Positions 50,510-59,553 of a DNA stretch of 64,000 nt are shown piece after piece (within the stretch, counting starts at the first letter, position 1; each line of letters starts with the position of its first letter). Both the position numbers and the translations under genes were made by a program. The stretch lies in the NCBI RefSeq assembly GCF_027924525.1, contig NZ_AP027040.1, positions 1,488,001-1,552,000 of the forward strand, given 5' to 3'. Under the pieces are notes generated by a model. It did not search any database. It saw only the letters and a list, made by a program, of their open reading frames with translations, and was not told the origin of the DNA. The stretch comes from Aurantimicrobium sp. INA4. Its GTDB lineage: Bacteria; Actinomycetota; Actinomycetes; Actinomycetales; Microbacteriaceae.

Positions 50510-50515
50510 AATCTA
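50510..50515 (-). promoter_or_regulatory. -10 hexamer of the SDR gene (leaderless)
   Basis: TAGATT on the minus strand at -12 to -7 from the ATG at 50503. Confidence 0.45.
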
Positions 50516-50532
50516 CAAGCAGGAGTCATGAA

Positions 50533-51162
50533 CTAGATAGAGAGGCGTGCCATCAACTGCTTGAGATGCTGCACAACTTCAGTAGGTGTGGGTATTGCTT
50601 TGAGTTCTGCATTTGATTGAATCGCTTGCACAAGCGTGTGCCGGAAGGTAAGTGCAATGAGCTCCGCAGTCAGGGCAGCGAAAGCACGTGTTTGTTTTTC
50701 TGTTTCATCGGATGCTGCATCTCGACGAAGTCTGAGGTACAGAATTTCCTCAACCTTGGCCGGAACCGCGGAAAACCGTTCCATTTGTTTGGCCATGAGA
50801 AGGGGGTTTTGGTTAAAGAGCTTCATTCTTTGAAGTTCTAACTGAGGATTCTGCATTAATGCTTCCGGTAGCTTCACCACACCAATAACCTCCGACAAAA
50901 TGTCAGGGTCATTAGAGGCAATAAATTCCAGTGCCTTTTGCTCATCTATTTCGGGGACAAACTTTCCGAGTATTGCGTTGTCTTTGGTGCCGAAATAGTT
51001 GAAGAAGGTTCGAGCAGAAACCTCGCTTGCTTCGCAAATCATCTCTACTGTGACGTTTTCAAGGCCGTGTTCGAGAGCGAGCGCAACAGCTTGTGTTTCG
51101 ATGTTCAGTGCTGTTGCGGCAATGCGGCGCTGCCGGAGAGTCTGTTCCCCCTCACCAGTCAT
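50533..51162 (-). CDS. TetR-family transcriptional regulator
   Basis: A 209-residue TetR regulator: helix-turn-helix in EMICEASEVSARTFFNYFGTKDNAIL (residues ~40-65), then a ligand domain with LPEALMQNPQLELQRM. AAGGA lies about eight bases before the ATG. It starts 15 bases after the ABC permease stop, so it is most likely the self-regulator of the ABC operon, acting at the tandem palindromes near 53217-53264. A drug- or lipid-responsive role is inference. Confidence 0.9.
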   Translation of the reverse strand: MTGEGEQTLRQRRIAATALNIETQAVALALEHGLENVTVEMICEASEVSARTFFNYFGTKDNAILGKFVPEIDEQKALEFIASNDPDILSEVIGVVKLPEALMQNPQLELQRMKLFNQNPLLMAKQMERFSAVPAKVEEILYLRLRRDAASDETEKQTRAFAALTAELIALTFRHTLVQAIQSNAELKAIPTPTEVVQHLKQLMARLSI

Positions 51163-51177
51163 GCGATGTCCTTTCGT

Positions 51178-52467
51178 CTACTCGTAGCGTAGCGATTCGA
51201 TGGGGTTTTGTTTTGCAGCCTTCCGCGCAGGAAGTGTTCCTGACAGGAATGCAATCGTCATGATCAACAGGATGATCGCAAGGATGGAGGCTGGTTCAAA
51301 CATGAGGATATTGAGCCCGGGAAGAGCAGCGAGAGGCCCCGCAGCCAGTGCGGCACTGATTCCCGTGCCCAAGACCACCGCCACGACAGCACCCAGCGCG
51401 CTACCGAGGAAGCCAATGAAGATTGCTTCCAAGCTGAAAAGGGCAAAGACTTTTCCACTTCCCATACCCATTGCCTTCATCAGACCAATCTCACGAGTTC
51501 GTTCCTGGACACTCATCAACAGAGTGTTGATGATCCCGAAGGAAGCTGCAATGAGCGCAATAATCGCGAATGCGTTGAGCACACCCACAATTCCCGCGAT
51601 GACGGTTGTGATCACACCAAGCTGGTCTTGAATGGTCTGGACGCTGAAGCCTTCATCGATGACAGTTTGCTTGAGTGCATCGATATCTGCCTGTGGCATT
51701 GTGTCATCGAAATGAGCAGTTGCGATGACATAGCGAGGGTTCTCGGTGTTGATTCCTGCTTGTTGCAGATCAGCACCCGTATTCGTGAGTGCTTGGTTAA
51801 TCCCTGCACCTGAAGCAAGCAGGCTCTTTTGTGCTACGCCCACCACTGTCGCGTCTACTGTGTGCTTCTTGCCAAGGATGTCCGTCAATCCCAGTGTTAC
51901 TTTCTGGCCTACAGCATCTGCTGCAGCCGAGAAGCCGAGAGGCTCTACATAGTCAGAAGGGAGAATGACCTGGTTCTCTGAAGTGCTGCTAGAGAGCTGC
52001 TCCCCAGCTACTAGGTCAGCCTTTGTGATGGAAGATGCGGGGTTAGCAGTGAACTCATACTTGGTTCCCTTGCCATTTTGAATGTAATCAAAAGCAACGC
52101 TGCGAACTGGTGAAACATCAGTCAACCCAGCAGTGTTCTTGAGGGTTTCCATATCTGCTTCTGTAAGTGCAGTTCCCCCGGCGAGGGGGCCGGCATTCGT
52201 GCCATCTGAAGCTGTTGATGTCTTCGGATCATATTTGGCAGGACCGTCGTTACTTGAAGCTTGAGCCTGTCCTGAAATGATGAAGACATCCGAAGCGCCC
52301 AATGAATCCACTTGTTTTGTGACGTAGTCGGTTACACCCGCTCCCACCGCGGTGGTGAGCGTCAATGTGAATGCTCCGATGAACAGAGCCATCACTGTCA
52401 GGGTTGTTCGGAGTTTGCTACGGAATGTGTTGGAGACCGCAGAGGAAAGTAAGTCTGTAGTTTTCAT
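51178..52467 (-). CDS. ABC transporter permease (MacB/FtsX-like)
   Basis: A 429-residue permease: one N-terminal membrane segment, a ~220-residue extracytoplasmic MacB-PCD-like domain, and three C-terminal membrane segments with the FtsX feature LIAASFGIINTLLMSVQERTREIGLMKAMG. It exports or mechanically couples substrates outside the membrane together with the ATPase encoded just upstream. Substrate unknown. Confidence 0.92.
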   Translation of the reverse strand: MKTTDLLSSAVSNTFRSKLRTTLTVMALFIGAFTLTLTTAVGAGVTDYVTKQVDSLGASDVFIISGQAQASSNDGPAKYDPKTSTASDGTNAGPLAGGTALTEADMETLKNTAGLTDVSPVRSVAFDYIQNGKGTKYEFTANPASSITKADLVAGEQLSSSTSENQVILPSDYVEPLGFSAAADAVGQKVTLGLTDILGKKHTVDATVVGVAQKSLLASGAGINQALTNTGADLQQAGINTENPRYVIATAHFDDTMPQADIDALKQTVIDEGFSVQTIQDQLGVITTVIAGIVGVLNAFAIIALIAASFGIINTLLMSVQERTREIGLMKAMGMGSGKVFALFSLEAIFIGFLGSALGAVVAVVLGTGISAALAAGPLAALPGLNILMFEPASILAIILLIMTIAFLSGTLPARKAAKQNPIESLRYE

Positions 52468-52471
52468 AAAT

Positions 52472-53179
52472 TTATGCCTTTACCTGGGGAGCCGAAAGGG
52501 ATTGAACTATCTGACCGTCCTTGAGGAATACCTGACGGTCACACTTGGCTGCGAGCTCCTCATCGTGTGTGACGATGACGAGGGTGATTCCCTTTTCCTT
52601 GTTGAGTGCAAACAGAATGTCTTCAACAACCGCGCCGGTTGCAGAGTCTAGGTTTCCAGTTGGCTCATCAGCAAAGATCACCGATGGTTCATTGATCAGC
52701 GCACGTGCAATCACTACGCGTTGTTTTTGTCCACCAGATAATGCAGTTGCCTTGTTGTTGACCTTGGACTCAAGCTCAAATTGAGTAAGGATGTCGATTC
52801 CACGGCGTTTACGCTCTGCGCGCTTAATTCCGGCAATCTTCAACGGAAGCACAACATTGTCGAGGACTGAAGTGTTAGGGGTGAGAAAGAATTGCTGGAA
52901 AACGAAACCGAAGGTTTTGTTTCTGAACTTGTTGAGTTCGCGTTGCTTCATTCGAAGCGCGTCCTTGTCTTCAACAAGGATTGTCCCTGCGTCTGGTTTG
53001 TCGAGTAACGCAATTAAGTGCATCAGCGTTGACTTTCCAGATCCGCTCTTTCCAACGATGGCGACGGATTCTCCATCTTGCACCTGGAAGGTTACGTCGG
53101 TCAATGCATCGAAACGATTGGCGCCTGAGCCATAAGACTTAGAAATGTTCCTGGCATCAATGATGAAGTTAGTTCCCAT
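52472..53179 (-). CDS. ABC transporter ATP-binding protein (LolD/MacB-type)
   Basis: A 235-residue ATPase: Walker [10 protein letters not shown], signature LSGGQKQRV, Walker [14 protein letters not shown] with the catalytic Glu, and the switch His in VTHDEEL. The [21 protein letters not shown]-loop segment is typical of the LolD/MacB export branch. AAAAGG precedes the ATG. First gene of the ABC - TetR operon. Confidence 0.94.
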   Translation of the reverse strand: MGTNFIIDARNISKSYGSGANRFDALTDVTFQVQDGESVAIVGKSGSGKSTLMHLIALLDKPDAGTILVEDKDALRMKQRELNKFRNKTFGFVFQQFFLTPNTSVLDNVVLPLKIAGIKRAERKRRGIDILTQFELESKVNNKATALSGGQKQRVVIARALINEPSVIFADEPTGNLDSATGAVVEDILFALNKEKGITLVIVTHDEELAAKCDRQVFLKDGQIVQSLSAPQVKA

Positions 53180-53207
53180 GAGTTCTACCTTTTCTGTGGG
53201 TTAACTC

Positions 53208-53264
53208 ACCATACGATTAACTTGCAGTCTCTGCAAGTTAAATTTGCAGTATCTGCATATTTAA
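53208..53264 (-). promoter_or_regulatory. ABC/TetR operon promoter with tandem palindromic operators
   Basis: -35 TTGCAG (53231-53236) and -10 TATGGT (53208-53213) on the minus strand, spacer 17. Overlapping the -35 is a perfect 11-3-11 inverted repeat, TTAACTTGCAG-TCT-CTGCAAGTTAA (53217-53241), and a second copy with one mismatch (53238-53264); the two share a TTAA and their centres are 22 bases apart. A third, degenerate half-repeat (TTAACTGCAG) follows at 53261-53270. Likely TetR operators. Confidence 0.7.
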
Positions 53265-53379
53265 CTGCAGTTTCTCAGAAATAGCAATTTGTTGATTTTT
53301 GTGCGTGATTTATGCAAATTTGCGCTGAAACTTGCTGTTTTCACGCAACATTTCGCTGAAACGTGCGCACATTCTCCGT

Positions 53380-53385
53380 TACCGT
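53380..53385 (+). promoter_or_regulatory. -10 hexamer of the DUF6421 gene (leaderless)
   Basis: TACCGT at -12 to -7 from the ATG at 53392. Confidence 0.4.
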
Positions 53386-53391
53386 GGATGT

Positions 53392-54750
53392 ATGACACAA
53401 GTACTCGACATCACAGCCGCAGCAGACATCACCGAAACCACCCCTGCATGGGTTGCGCTCAAAGAAGCAGCAACCGCCATTCAGGCGTTGCAGGTTAAGG
53501 ACGGTTCTATTCCTGATGCTGCCAACCATGCAGCCGCTCGCGAGCTTGTTGCTGTAATCGTGAAGTCCATCCAAGAATTGGCACCCGCCTTCCCTCACGA
53601 CGCTTCCTACCTCGAGGCCGTCGTTGCTGATTTTGGTCGCTGGGTTGACGGCGGCTTCGCTGAACCAGATTTCCTTGCATCCATCCTCGAGTTCGCACCT
53701 GCTTCTCACCGCGTCAACGGTGTTCGCCACCTTGTTGTCTTCCCGATGTACACACAGAACGGAAGCACCAACCGCTTCGTCGAGGCAGTCCTTGTCGAAG
53801 TAATGTGGCCAGACTTCATAGCTGAGCTCGAAGCTGGCGAATACGGCAACAAGTTGTTTGTTCCCCTGCGTTTTATTGACTTCACTCCTGGATACGACAC
53901 CAACTCTGCTGTGCTCTTCCCCGAGACGGTAGCTATGCGTGAAGTTCCCGCGTTCACCTGGGGAGCAATCTTCCAGGATCGCGAAGCAGCACGCTTCGCC
54001 GTTGTGACCGAAGCCGCTGCTGAGATCACCGGGCTAGAGCTTCCTGCTGACGCAGCTGAGTTGCTGACCAACCAGAAGCTCTCTGAAGAGACCTTCATTA
54101 TGTGGGACTTGATTCACGACCGTACCCACATGAGCGGTGACCTCCCTTTCGACCCCTTCATGATCAAGCAGCGTATGCCCTTCTTCCTCTACGGTCTGGA
54201 GGAGCTGCGTTGTGACCTCACCGCATTCCGTGAGTGCGTGAAGATCGAACGCGGTGGTTCTGCTGACCCAGAAACCCGTCACCACGCACGTCTGGTTCAA
54301 TACGCTGTGGTCTTCGACCGCATCTTCCGTTTCGCTATGACCGGAACTCGCAAGCGTAACTATGACGCCGTTGCAGGTCAGCTCATGTTTGCCTGGATGC
54401 ACCAGCACGGAGTTCTGCACTGGACCAACAACAAGCTCTCCATCGACTGGGCAGCACTGCCAGACGTCGTTGTTGAACTGGGTGACGCAATCGATGAGCT
54501 CTACTGGCGCTCCATTGACCGTCCCAAGATTGCTCACTGGCTTGCTGCTTATGAACTGGTTGCCAGCACTCTCACCCCACACCCTGCTTCCACCTGGGCT
54601 AAGGGTGCGGATGCTCTTCCTGTTGCCGGAGAACCTGGCGAGCTCACCGACCAGCTCCTGGATGACGAGTTCCCACTGTCCATGTTCTATGAGGCACTTC
54701 ACCGCAAGATCGCGCCTGTAATTGAGTCCACCAAGGGAATCCGCGCTTAG
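53392..54750 (+). CDS. DUF6421 family protein
   Basis: A 452-residue soluble protein of a conserved actinobacterial family, DUF6421, function unknown. Recognisable stretches are FMIKQRMPFFLYGLEELRCDL and TFIMWDLIHDRTHMSGDLPFDPFM; the HDRTHMSGDLP segment has a His pair that could bind metal. The ATG at 53392 fits the leaderless promoter; a longer frame to 53332 has no support. A short CCGCGC / GCGCGG hairpin (54741-54756) overlaps its stop. Confidence 0.8.
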   Translation: MTQVLDITAAADITETTPAWVALKEAATAIQALQVKDGSIPDAANHAAARELVAVIVKSIQELAPAFPHDASYLEAVVADFGRWVDGGFAEPDFLASILEFAPASHRVNGVRHLVVFPMYTQNGSTNRFVEAVLVEVMWPDFIAELEAGEYGNKLFVPLRFIDFTPGYDTNSAVLFPETVAMREVPAFTWGAIFQDREAARFAVVTEAAAEITGLELPADAAELLTNQKLSEETFIMWDLIHDRTHMSGDLPFDPFMIKQRMPFFLYGLEELRCDLTAFRECVKIERGGSADPETRHHARLVQYAVVFDRIFRFAMTGTRKRNYDAVAGQLMFAWMHQHGVLHWTNNKLSIDWAALPDVVVELGDAIDELYWRSIDRPKIAHWLAAYELVASTLTPHPASTWAKGADALPVAGEPGELTDQLLDDEFPLSMFYEALHRKIAPVIESTKGIRA

Positions 54751-54770
54751 GCGCGGACCCTCCCACGGCG

Positions 54771-54776
54771 TAGGCT
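54771..54776 (+). promoter_or_regulatory. -10 hexamer of the threonine aldolase gene
   Basis: TAGGCT ends seven bases before the ATG at 54784. Confidence 0.45.
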
Positions 54777-54783
54777 CAAGAGT

Positions 54784-55830
54784 ATGCAGCGAGTACACGA
54801 TGCCGCTTGGCGCGGCTTTGCCTCAGATAACTATGCCGGTGTTCACCCCCGAGTTCTCGAAGCTCTCTCGGCGGTGAACGGTGGACATCAGATCGCCTAT
54901 GGCGAGGATGTCTACACCGAACACCTTCACCAGGTCATGACGACCCACTTTGGCATGGGCATCGAGGTATTCCCAGTATTTAACGGAACCGGTGCAAACG
55001 TGATGAGCCTGCAGTCACTGCTGCCTCGCTGGGGTGGTGTGATTTGTGCTCAAACTGCACACGTAAACAATGACGAATCCAATGCCCCTGAAGCTGTGGG
55101 TGGAATCAAGTTGCTCACGGTGGAAACACCAGATGGCAAGCTCACTCCCGAACTCATTGACCAGCAGGCTCACGGTCGCGGTGATGAGCACCGTGCCCAG
55201 CCGCTGGCCGTGACCATTACCCAGTCAACTGAACTGGGAACGGTTTACACCCCCGAAGAAGTGAAAGCGATTGCTGAACACACCCACTCCATGGGAATGA
55301 AACTGCACATGGATGGTGCGCGCATTTCTAACGCTGCAGCTTCCTTAGGAGTTCCTTTCCGTGCGTTTACCCGTGATGCTGGCGTTGACATTCTCAGTTT
55401 TGGTGGAACCAAGAACGGTCTCATGGGCGCCGAAGCAATCGTTGTGCTCAACACTGACGCCGTGGACGGATTGATCTATTCCCGCAAGATGAACATGCAG
55501 CTGGCATCCAAGATGCGCTTCACTTCTGCTCAACTCATTGCATTACTCGAGGGTGACCTCTGGCACCACCTTGCCAACCACGCTAACCAGATGGCTCGGC
55601 GTTTGCGCTCAGCCCTGGAAGGAACCCCGGGCATTACTTTCACTCAGCAAACCCAGGCAAATGGTGTCTTTGTCATTTTGCCACCAGGAGTAGCTGACGA
55701 ACTGCGCAAGGAATTCCGTTTCTACGACTGGAACCCTGCAACCGGCGAAGTGCGCTGGATGTGTGCGTGGGACACCACAGAAGATGACATTGACTATTTC
55801 GCTGAGGCAGTGAAGAAGGTTTTGGAATAA
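54784..55830 (+). CDS. Low-specificity L-threonine aldolase
   Basis: PLP-dependent beta-eliminating lyase/threonine aldolase of 348 residues, cleaving threonine or allo-threonine to glycine and acetaldehyde. Motifs: DNYAGVHPRVLEALSAVNGGHQIAYGED, MKLHMDGARISNAAA (Asp-Gly-Ala-Arg around PLP) and the PLP lysine in LSFGGTKNGLMGAEA. Its TAA stop lies inside the palindrome (55829-55848) that precedes the TetR gene. Confidence 0.92.
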   Translation: MQRVHDAAWRGFASDNYAGVHPRVLEALSAVNGGHQIAYGEDVYTEHLHQVMTTHFGMGIEVFPVFNGTGANVMSLQSLLPRWGGVICAQTAHVNNDESNAPEAVGGIKLLTVETPDGKLTPELIDQQAHGRGDEHRAQPLAVTITQSTELGTVYTPEEVKAIAEHTHSMGMKLHMDGARISNAAASLGVPFRAFTRDAGVDILSFGGTKNGLMGAEAIVVLNTDAVDGLIYSRKMNMQLASKMRFTSAQLIALLEGDLWHHLANHANQMARRLRSALEGTPGITFTQQTQANGVFVILPPGVADELRKEFRFYDWNPATGEVRWMCAWDTTEDDIDYFAEAVKKVLE

Positions 55831-55848
55831 TTGACTAAATAGTCAATT
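55829..55848. promoter_or_regulatory. Palindromic operator of the short TetR gene
   Basis: AATTGACTA-AA-TAGTCAATT, a perfect 9-2-9 inverted repeat that contains the -35 (TTGACT, 55831-55836). It also overlaps the stop codon of threonine aldolase. A likely autoregulatory TetR operator. Confidence 0.65.
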
Positions 55849-55859
55849 ATTTTTATTCT
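55831..55859 (+). promoter_or_regulatory. Promoter of the short TetR gene (leaderless)
   Basis: -35 TTGACT (55831-55836), 17-base spacer, -10 TATTCT (55854-55859), then six bases to the ATG at 55866: a near-ideal leaderless promoter with the palindrome 55829-55848 on its -35. Confidence 0.7.
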
Positions 55860-55865
55860 GGTCGT

Positions 55866-56228
55866 ATGGCCAGACCTAGAAAATTCGACGAGGTCGAAGT
55901 TGTTCAGCAAGCAATGTCTTTGTTTGCCCAAAACGGGTTCAACGCTACCTCTATAGATGAACTTGTTGAAGCAACAGGATTGCTAAGAGGAAGTCTCTAC
56001 AAAGCCTTCGGTTCAAAATTGAACATTTTTCTCATTGGCTTTGAAGAATGTGCTGCGGCGTTCGATGTTGATAACGAACGCCATCTTGATTTGTTGACAG
56101 TCGCGCTTCGAGATCTCACGCTGTCAGATGATTCCACGAAAGAAATTTGTCAAAAAATCCTGGCAAATCATTCAGATTCACTAGCACTCAACTTAGGAAA
56201 AAACCTTCTGCAGAGAATGGAGAAATAG
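55866..56228 (+). CDS. Short TetR-family regulator
   Basis: A 120-residue TetR: helix-turn-helix in VEATGLLRGSLYKAFGSKLNIFLIGF. Full TetR proteins are ~190-200 residues, so the ligand domain is about 70 residues short; the frame ends cleanly at TAG (56226-56228) and is followed two bases later by a PH-like gene, so this may be a natural short form or a relic. The region is AT-richer than its neighbours by eye, which could mean recent gain. Confidence 0.75.
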   Translation: MARPRKFDEVEVVQQAMSLFAQNGFNATSIDELVEATGLLRGSLYKAFGSKLNIFLIGFEECAAAFDVDNERHLDLLTVALRDLTLSDDSTKEICQKILANHSDSLALNLGKNLLQRMEK

Positions 56229-56230
56229 CA

Positions 56231-56578
56231 ATGTCACTAATTTCGATCAACCATGAACACTTGATTGTAAATCTGAGCTTTTGGGAAAAAGTAGGTGGAC
56301 TGTCAGGCAACATAATGGTCCCTCTTTCCCACGTCCGTGGTGCTACAGATGACCCAAGTTTTATCCAACATGGACTTGGGTTCAGGTCAGGCGGAACAGG
56401 CTTTCCAGGGTTGATAGCAGAAGGCCACTTTAGAAAAAACGGTGACAGGCTCTTTGCAAGTTGGCGTAAGGGAGACCAAGTCGTTGTCATTGAGCTCGAA
56501 GGAGAGAAATGGGATCGTCTAGTAATTGGTTGCACCAATGCCAAGTCACTAGCTCAACTCATCAACAATTCCATTTAG
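56231..56578 (+). CDS. PH-domain-like small protein
   Basis: A 115-residue soluble protein, LIVNLSFWEKVGGLSGNIMVPLSHVRGATDDP, then GTWR-like residues (RKNGDRLFASWRKGDQVVVIELEGEKWDRLVIGC). The pattern of a strand-rich core starting with a PL(S/A)xVRxV motif resembles the bacterial PH-domain family; its function is unknown. It starts two bases after the TetR stop, so the two probably form an operon and the TetR may control it. Confidence 0.6.
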   Translation: MSLISINHEHLIVNLSFWEKVGGLSGNIMVPLSHVRGATDDPSFIQHGLGFRSGGTGFPGLIAEGHFRKNGDRLFASWRKGDQVVVIELEGEKWDRLVIGCTNAKSLAQLINNSI

Positions 56579-56584
56579 AAAATG

Positions 56585-56616
56585 AAGAAAGCCCCCGATC
56601 TCTCGGGGGCTTTCTT
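56585..56616. terminator. Strong terminator between PH-like and nitroreductase genes
   Basis: A 14-base perfect stem, AAGAAAGCCCCCGA and its complement, around a TCTC loop between converging genes; it can work both ways. Confidence 0.9.
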
Positions 56617-56626
56617 CGTTGAAGAT

Positions 56627-57208
56627 TTAGTCTTCGAATGCGTCGTAGCGAACAATCTCGGCAAGCTCGTGACGAACACGAGGTGCTGTCTCACGCTCAG
56701 CAAGAGGCTCTGGGAGCAAGTCTGCTGGAGCAAGCTTGCCTACAGCAATTGCAACAAATGCTTCAAAGCCAGCAGGAAGGTTAAAGATTTCCTTAAGTGC
56801 CTTCACATCTGTTCCAGCAACCTGGTGAACATAGAGTCCGTCGGTTTGTGCCTGAATAGAGAAGTGGGCAACAGACTGACCCAGGTCATAGATTGCGTAG
56901 GGGTTAGGAGTTCCATCAGCGCCTGCGGTCTGAGCAATAGCAACAACGATGGCTGATGCATTGGGCATCCACGCGGTGTTCCAGCCTGCAAGGGTGGGAA
57001 CAATCTTGTTGAAGGTGTCATCGCCGCGGAAACCAACTATGAATCGCCAAGGCTGGCTGTTGTTTGCCGAAGGTGACCACCGAGCTGCTTCAAAAGCAGG
57101 AGTGAGGTCTGCTTGTGTCAGCACTGCGGTGGTGTCGTAAGAACGAGGACTCCAACGGGCTGCAAGTACGGGGTTAATGGGAACACTGGTGTGTGCGGTG
57201 CGTGACAT
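56627..57208 (-). CDS. Nitroreductase family protein
   Basis: FMN-dependent nitroreductase-fold protein of 193 residues: ARWSPRSYDTTAVL, AFEAARWSPSANNSQPWRFIVG (FMN phosphate region), then AYDLGQSVAHFSIQAQTDGLYVHQ and VAIAVGKLAP. The substrate is unknown. An AAGGATGAAC stretch favours ATG 57208 over ATG 57214, which would lie too close to it. Confidence 0.9.
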   Translation of the reverse strand: MSRTAHTSVPINPVLAARWSPRSYDTTAVLTQADLTPAFEAARWSPSANNSQPWRFIVGFRGDDTFNKIVPTLAGWNTAWMPNASAIVVAIAQTAGADGTPNPYAIYDLGQSVAHFSIQAQTDGLYVHQVAGTDVKALKEIFNLPAGFEAFVAIAVGKLAPADLLPEPLAERETAPRVRHELAEIVRYDAFED

Positions 57209-57258
57209 GTTCATCCTTGTTTTTGTTGAGGTAAAGCCGTGGGTTTTCCATGCAGGAG

Positions 57259-57293
57259 CACGGGCATCCGATAGTGATAACCGGATACCCGTG
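57259..57293. terminator. Long hairpin downstream of clpB
   Basis: CACGGGCATCCG and CGGATACCCGTG (12 bases, one mismatch) around an 11-base loop, in the 110-base gap between clpB and the nitroreductase gene on the minus strand. No T-tract follows, so it could be a terminator of the stem-only kind or a leader element for the nitroreductase gene. A small TTCCC-AAAAA-GGGAA repeat (57300-57314) lies beside it. Confidence 0.5.
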
Positions 57294-57318
57294 CGGTTAT
57301 TCCCAAAAAGGGAAAAGT

Positions 57319-59514
57319 TTATTCATCAGCCATGAGCTCGGCTTCGATGAAAGGGTCTTCATCCCCTGCGTCGAAGACGGGGTGAATCTTGTCTGAACTC
57401 ACGGTGAGGTGGTCACCGTCAAGATCAACTCGAACAAGGTCACCATCTCGCACAGCACCAGCAAGGATTGCTGTTGCCAGACGGTCATCAATCTCGTGCT
57501 GCATCAGGCGGCGAAGAGGACGTGCTCCATAGATGGGGTCATAACCACGCTCCGCCAACCAGGTCCGAGCTGCAGGAGTGACGGCAAGTTCAAGCCGTCG
57601 CTCTGCCAGACGCTTCTGGAGACGATCGATATACAACTCGACGATTTGTCCGAGATCTTCTTGGCTCAGAGCCGAGAACACCACAATGTCGTCCAAACGG
57701 TTGACGAACTCAGGCTTGAATGCTTGACGCACGGTCTCGTTGACAGCACGTTCCTTCTCGTCCCAGCTCAGGTCGGGATCAATCAAGAACTGTGAACCGA
57801 GGTTCGAGGTGAGAATCAGGATGACGTTGCGGAAGTCCACGGTGTGACCCTGGCCGTCAGTCAGGCGTCCGTCGTCAAGAACCTGGAGCAAGACGTCGAA
57901 AACTTCAGGGTGTGCTTTCTCTACTTCGTCGAGCAATACAACCGAGTAGGGGCGACGGCGCACTGCCTCAGTGAGTTGTCCACCTGCTTCATACCCGATG
58001 TATCCGGGAGGAGCACCAACCAGACGCGAGACGGAGTGCTTCTCACCGTATTCGCTCATGTCGATACGAATCATGGCCTTTTCGTCATCAAAGAGATACT
58101 CAGCGAGCGCTTTAGCGAGCTCTGTCTTTCCAACGCCAGTGGGGCCCAGGAACAGGAAGGATCCGGTTGGGCGATCGGGGTCAGAAATTCCAGCGCGCGA
58201 ACGACGAACAGATTCGGAAACAGCTTGCACTGCTTTCTTCTGTCCAATGAGGCGCTTGCCAATTTCGTTTTCTAGGTTGAGCAGTTTCTCTGTCTCACCT
58301 TTGGTCAGACGATCAACAGGAATGCCGGTCCATGCGGCAATCACCGAAGCGATGTCTTCGCTGGTGACCTGGTCATTGACCATGCGTTCGGTGTCTGTTT
58401 GTTCTGCTGATTCGGCGTCAGCTAACTCACGTTCGAGCTGCGGAATCTCTGCATAGAGCAAACGGCTGGCTTGTTCGAGCTGGCCTTCACGTTGTGCACG
58501 TTCTGCCTGAATACGCGCGGCATCTAGTTTGGTCTTGAGCTCACCGACACGGTTGAGTGCGCTGCGCTCTTGTTCCCAGCGACGTTCAAGGTCTTCGAGA
58601 CGTGCGTTGCGTTCAGCCATGTCTTCACGCAGTTTCGCAAGACGTTCTTTGGAGGCGTCGTCCTTCTCTTTCTTCAGAGCAAGCTCTTCAAGCTTGAGTC
58701 GGTCAACACTGCGGCGCAGTTCATCAATCTCGACGGGAGCCGAGTCAATTTCCATACGCAGGCGGCTCGCTGCTTCATCGATGAGGTCGATGGCCTTGTC
58801 AGGAAGCTGCCGGCTGGTGATGTACCGGTTGGATAGTGCTGCGGCAGCAACGAGTGCGTTGTCTGCAATAGCTACCTTGTGGTGTGCCTCGTAACGCTCT
58901 TTGAGCCCACGAAGGATTGCCACAGTGTCTTCAACACTGGGCTCGCCCACGAAAACTTGCTGGAAACGACGCTCGAGTGCTGCGTCCTTCTCAATGAACT
59001 CACGGTACTCATCCAGGGTGGTGGCACCGATCAGGCGGAGCTCACCACGAGCAAGCATGGGCTTGAGCATGTTGGCTGCTGCCACGGAGCCTTCACCTCC
59101 GCCAGCACCCATCAGGGTGTGGAGTTCGTCGATGAAGGTGATGATCTGACCATCTGAGTCATTGATTTCTTTGAGAACTGCCTTGAGGCGTTCTTCGAAT
59201 TCACCTCGATACTTTGCACCTGCAATCAGGGCTGAGATATCGAGTGAGACAAGCTGCTTATCTTTCAAACTGTCGGCGACGTCACCAGCGACAATTCGCT
59301 GGGCGAGTCCTTCAACGACAGCAGTTTTTCCAACGCCTGGTTCACCGATCAGGACGGGGTTGTTCTTGGTTCGTCGAGTTAGCACTTGGCTGACTCGACG
59401 GATTTCGGCATCACGGCCGATGACGGGGTCGAGCTTGCCGCTCTTTGCAATTTCAGTGAGGTTAACACCAAATTGTTCGAGCGCGCTCTTGTTTTCTTGC
59501 GGCTCTTGTTGCAT
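57319..59514 (-). CDS. clpB: ClpB-type AAA+ disaggregase lacking the N-terminal domain
   Basis: A 731-residue Hsp100 with two AAA+ modules. Module 1: [37 protein letters not shown] (Walker A) and [11 protein letters not shown] (Walker B). A coiled-coil M domain (residues ~260-390, [20 protein letters not shown]) marks ClpB rather than ClpA/ClpC. Module 2: [11 protein letters not shown] and [12 protein letters not shown]. The ~140-residue Clp_N domain is missing; the protein begins [24 protein letters not shown] lies just before the ATG. The HAIR box upstream implies HspR control. Confidence 0.94.
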   Translation of the reverse strand: MQQEPQENKSALEQFGVNLTEIAKSGKLDPVIGRDAEIRRVSQVLTRRTKNNPVLIGEPGVGKTAVVEGLAQRIVAGDVADSLKDKQLVSLDISALIAGAKYRGEFEERLKAVLKEINDSDGQIITFIDELHTLMGAGGGEGSVAAANMLKPMLARGELRLIGATTLDEYREFIEKDAALERRFQQVFVGEPSVEDTVAILRGLKERYEAHHKVAIADNALVAAAALSNRYITSRQLPDKAIDLIDEAASRLRMEIDSAPVEIDELRRSVDRLKLEELALKKEKDDASKERLAKLREDMAERNARLEDLERRWEQERSALNRVGELKTKLDAARIQAERAQREGQLEQASRLLYAEIPQLERELADAESAEQTDTERMVNDQVTSEDIASVIAAWTGIPVDRLTKGETEKLLNLENEIGKRLIGQKKAVQAVSESVRRSRAGISDPDRPTGSFLFLGPTGVGKTELAKALAEYLFDDEKAMIRIDMSEYGEKHSVSRLVGAPPGYIGYEAGGQLTEAVRRRPYSVVLLDEVEKAHPEVFDVLLQVLDDGRLTDGQGHTVDFRNVILILTSNLGSQFLIDPDLSWDEKERAVNETVRQAFKPEFVNRLDDIVVFSALSQEDLGQIVELYIDRLQKRLAERRLELAVTPAARTWLAERGYDPIYGARPLRRLMQHEIDDRLATAILAGAVRDGDLVRVDLDGDHLTVSSDKIHPVFDAGDEDPFIEAELMADE

Positions 59515-59553
59515 GTTTTCTTTCTCCTTGTGTGGATTTCATCACCAAACAAA

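Noticed and set aside
54034..54798. A 254-residue minus-strand frame opposite DUF6421
   Set aside because: It is a shadow of a well-supported gene; the protein has no hydrophobic or motif pattern of a real family.
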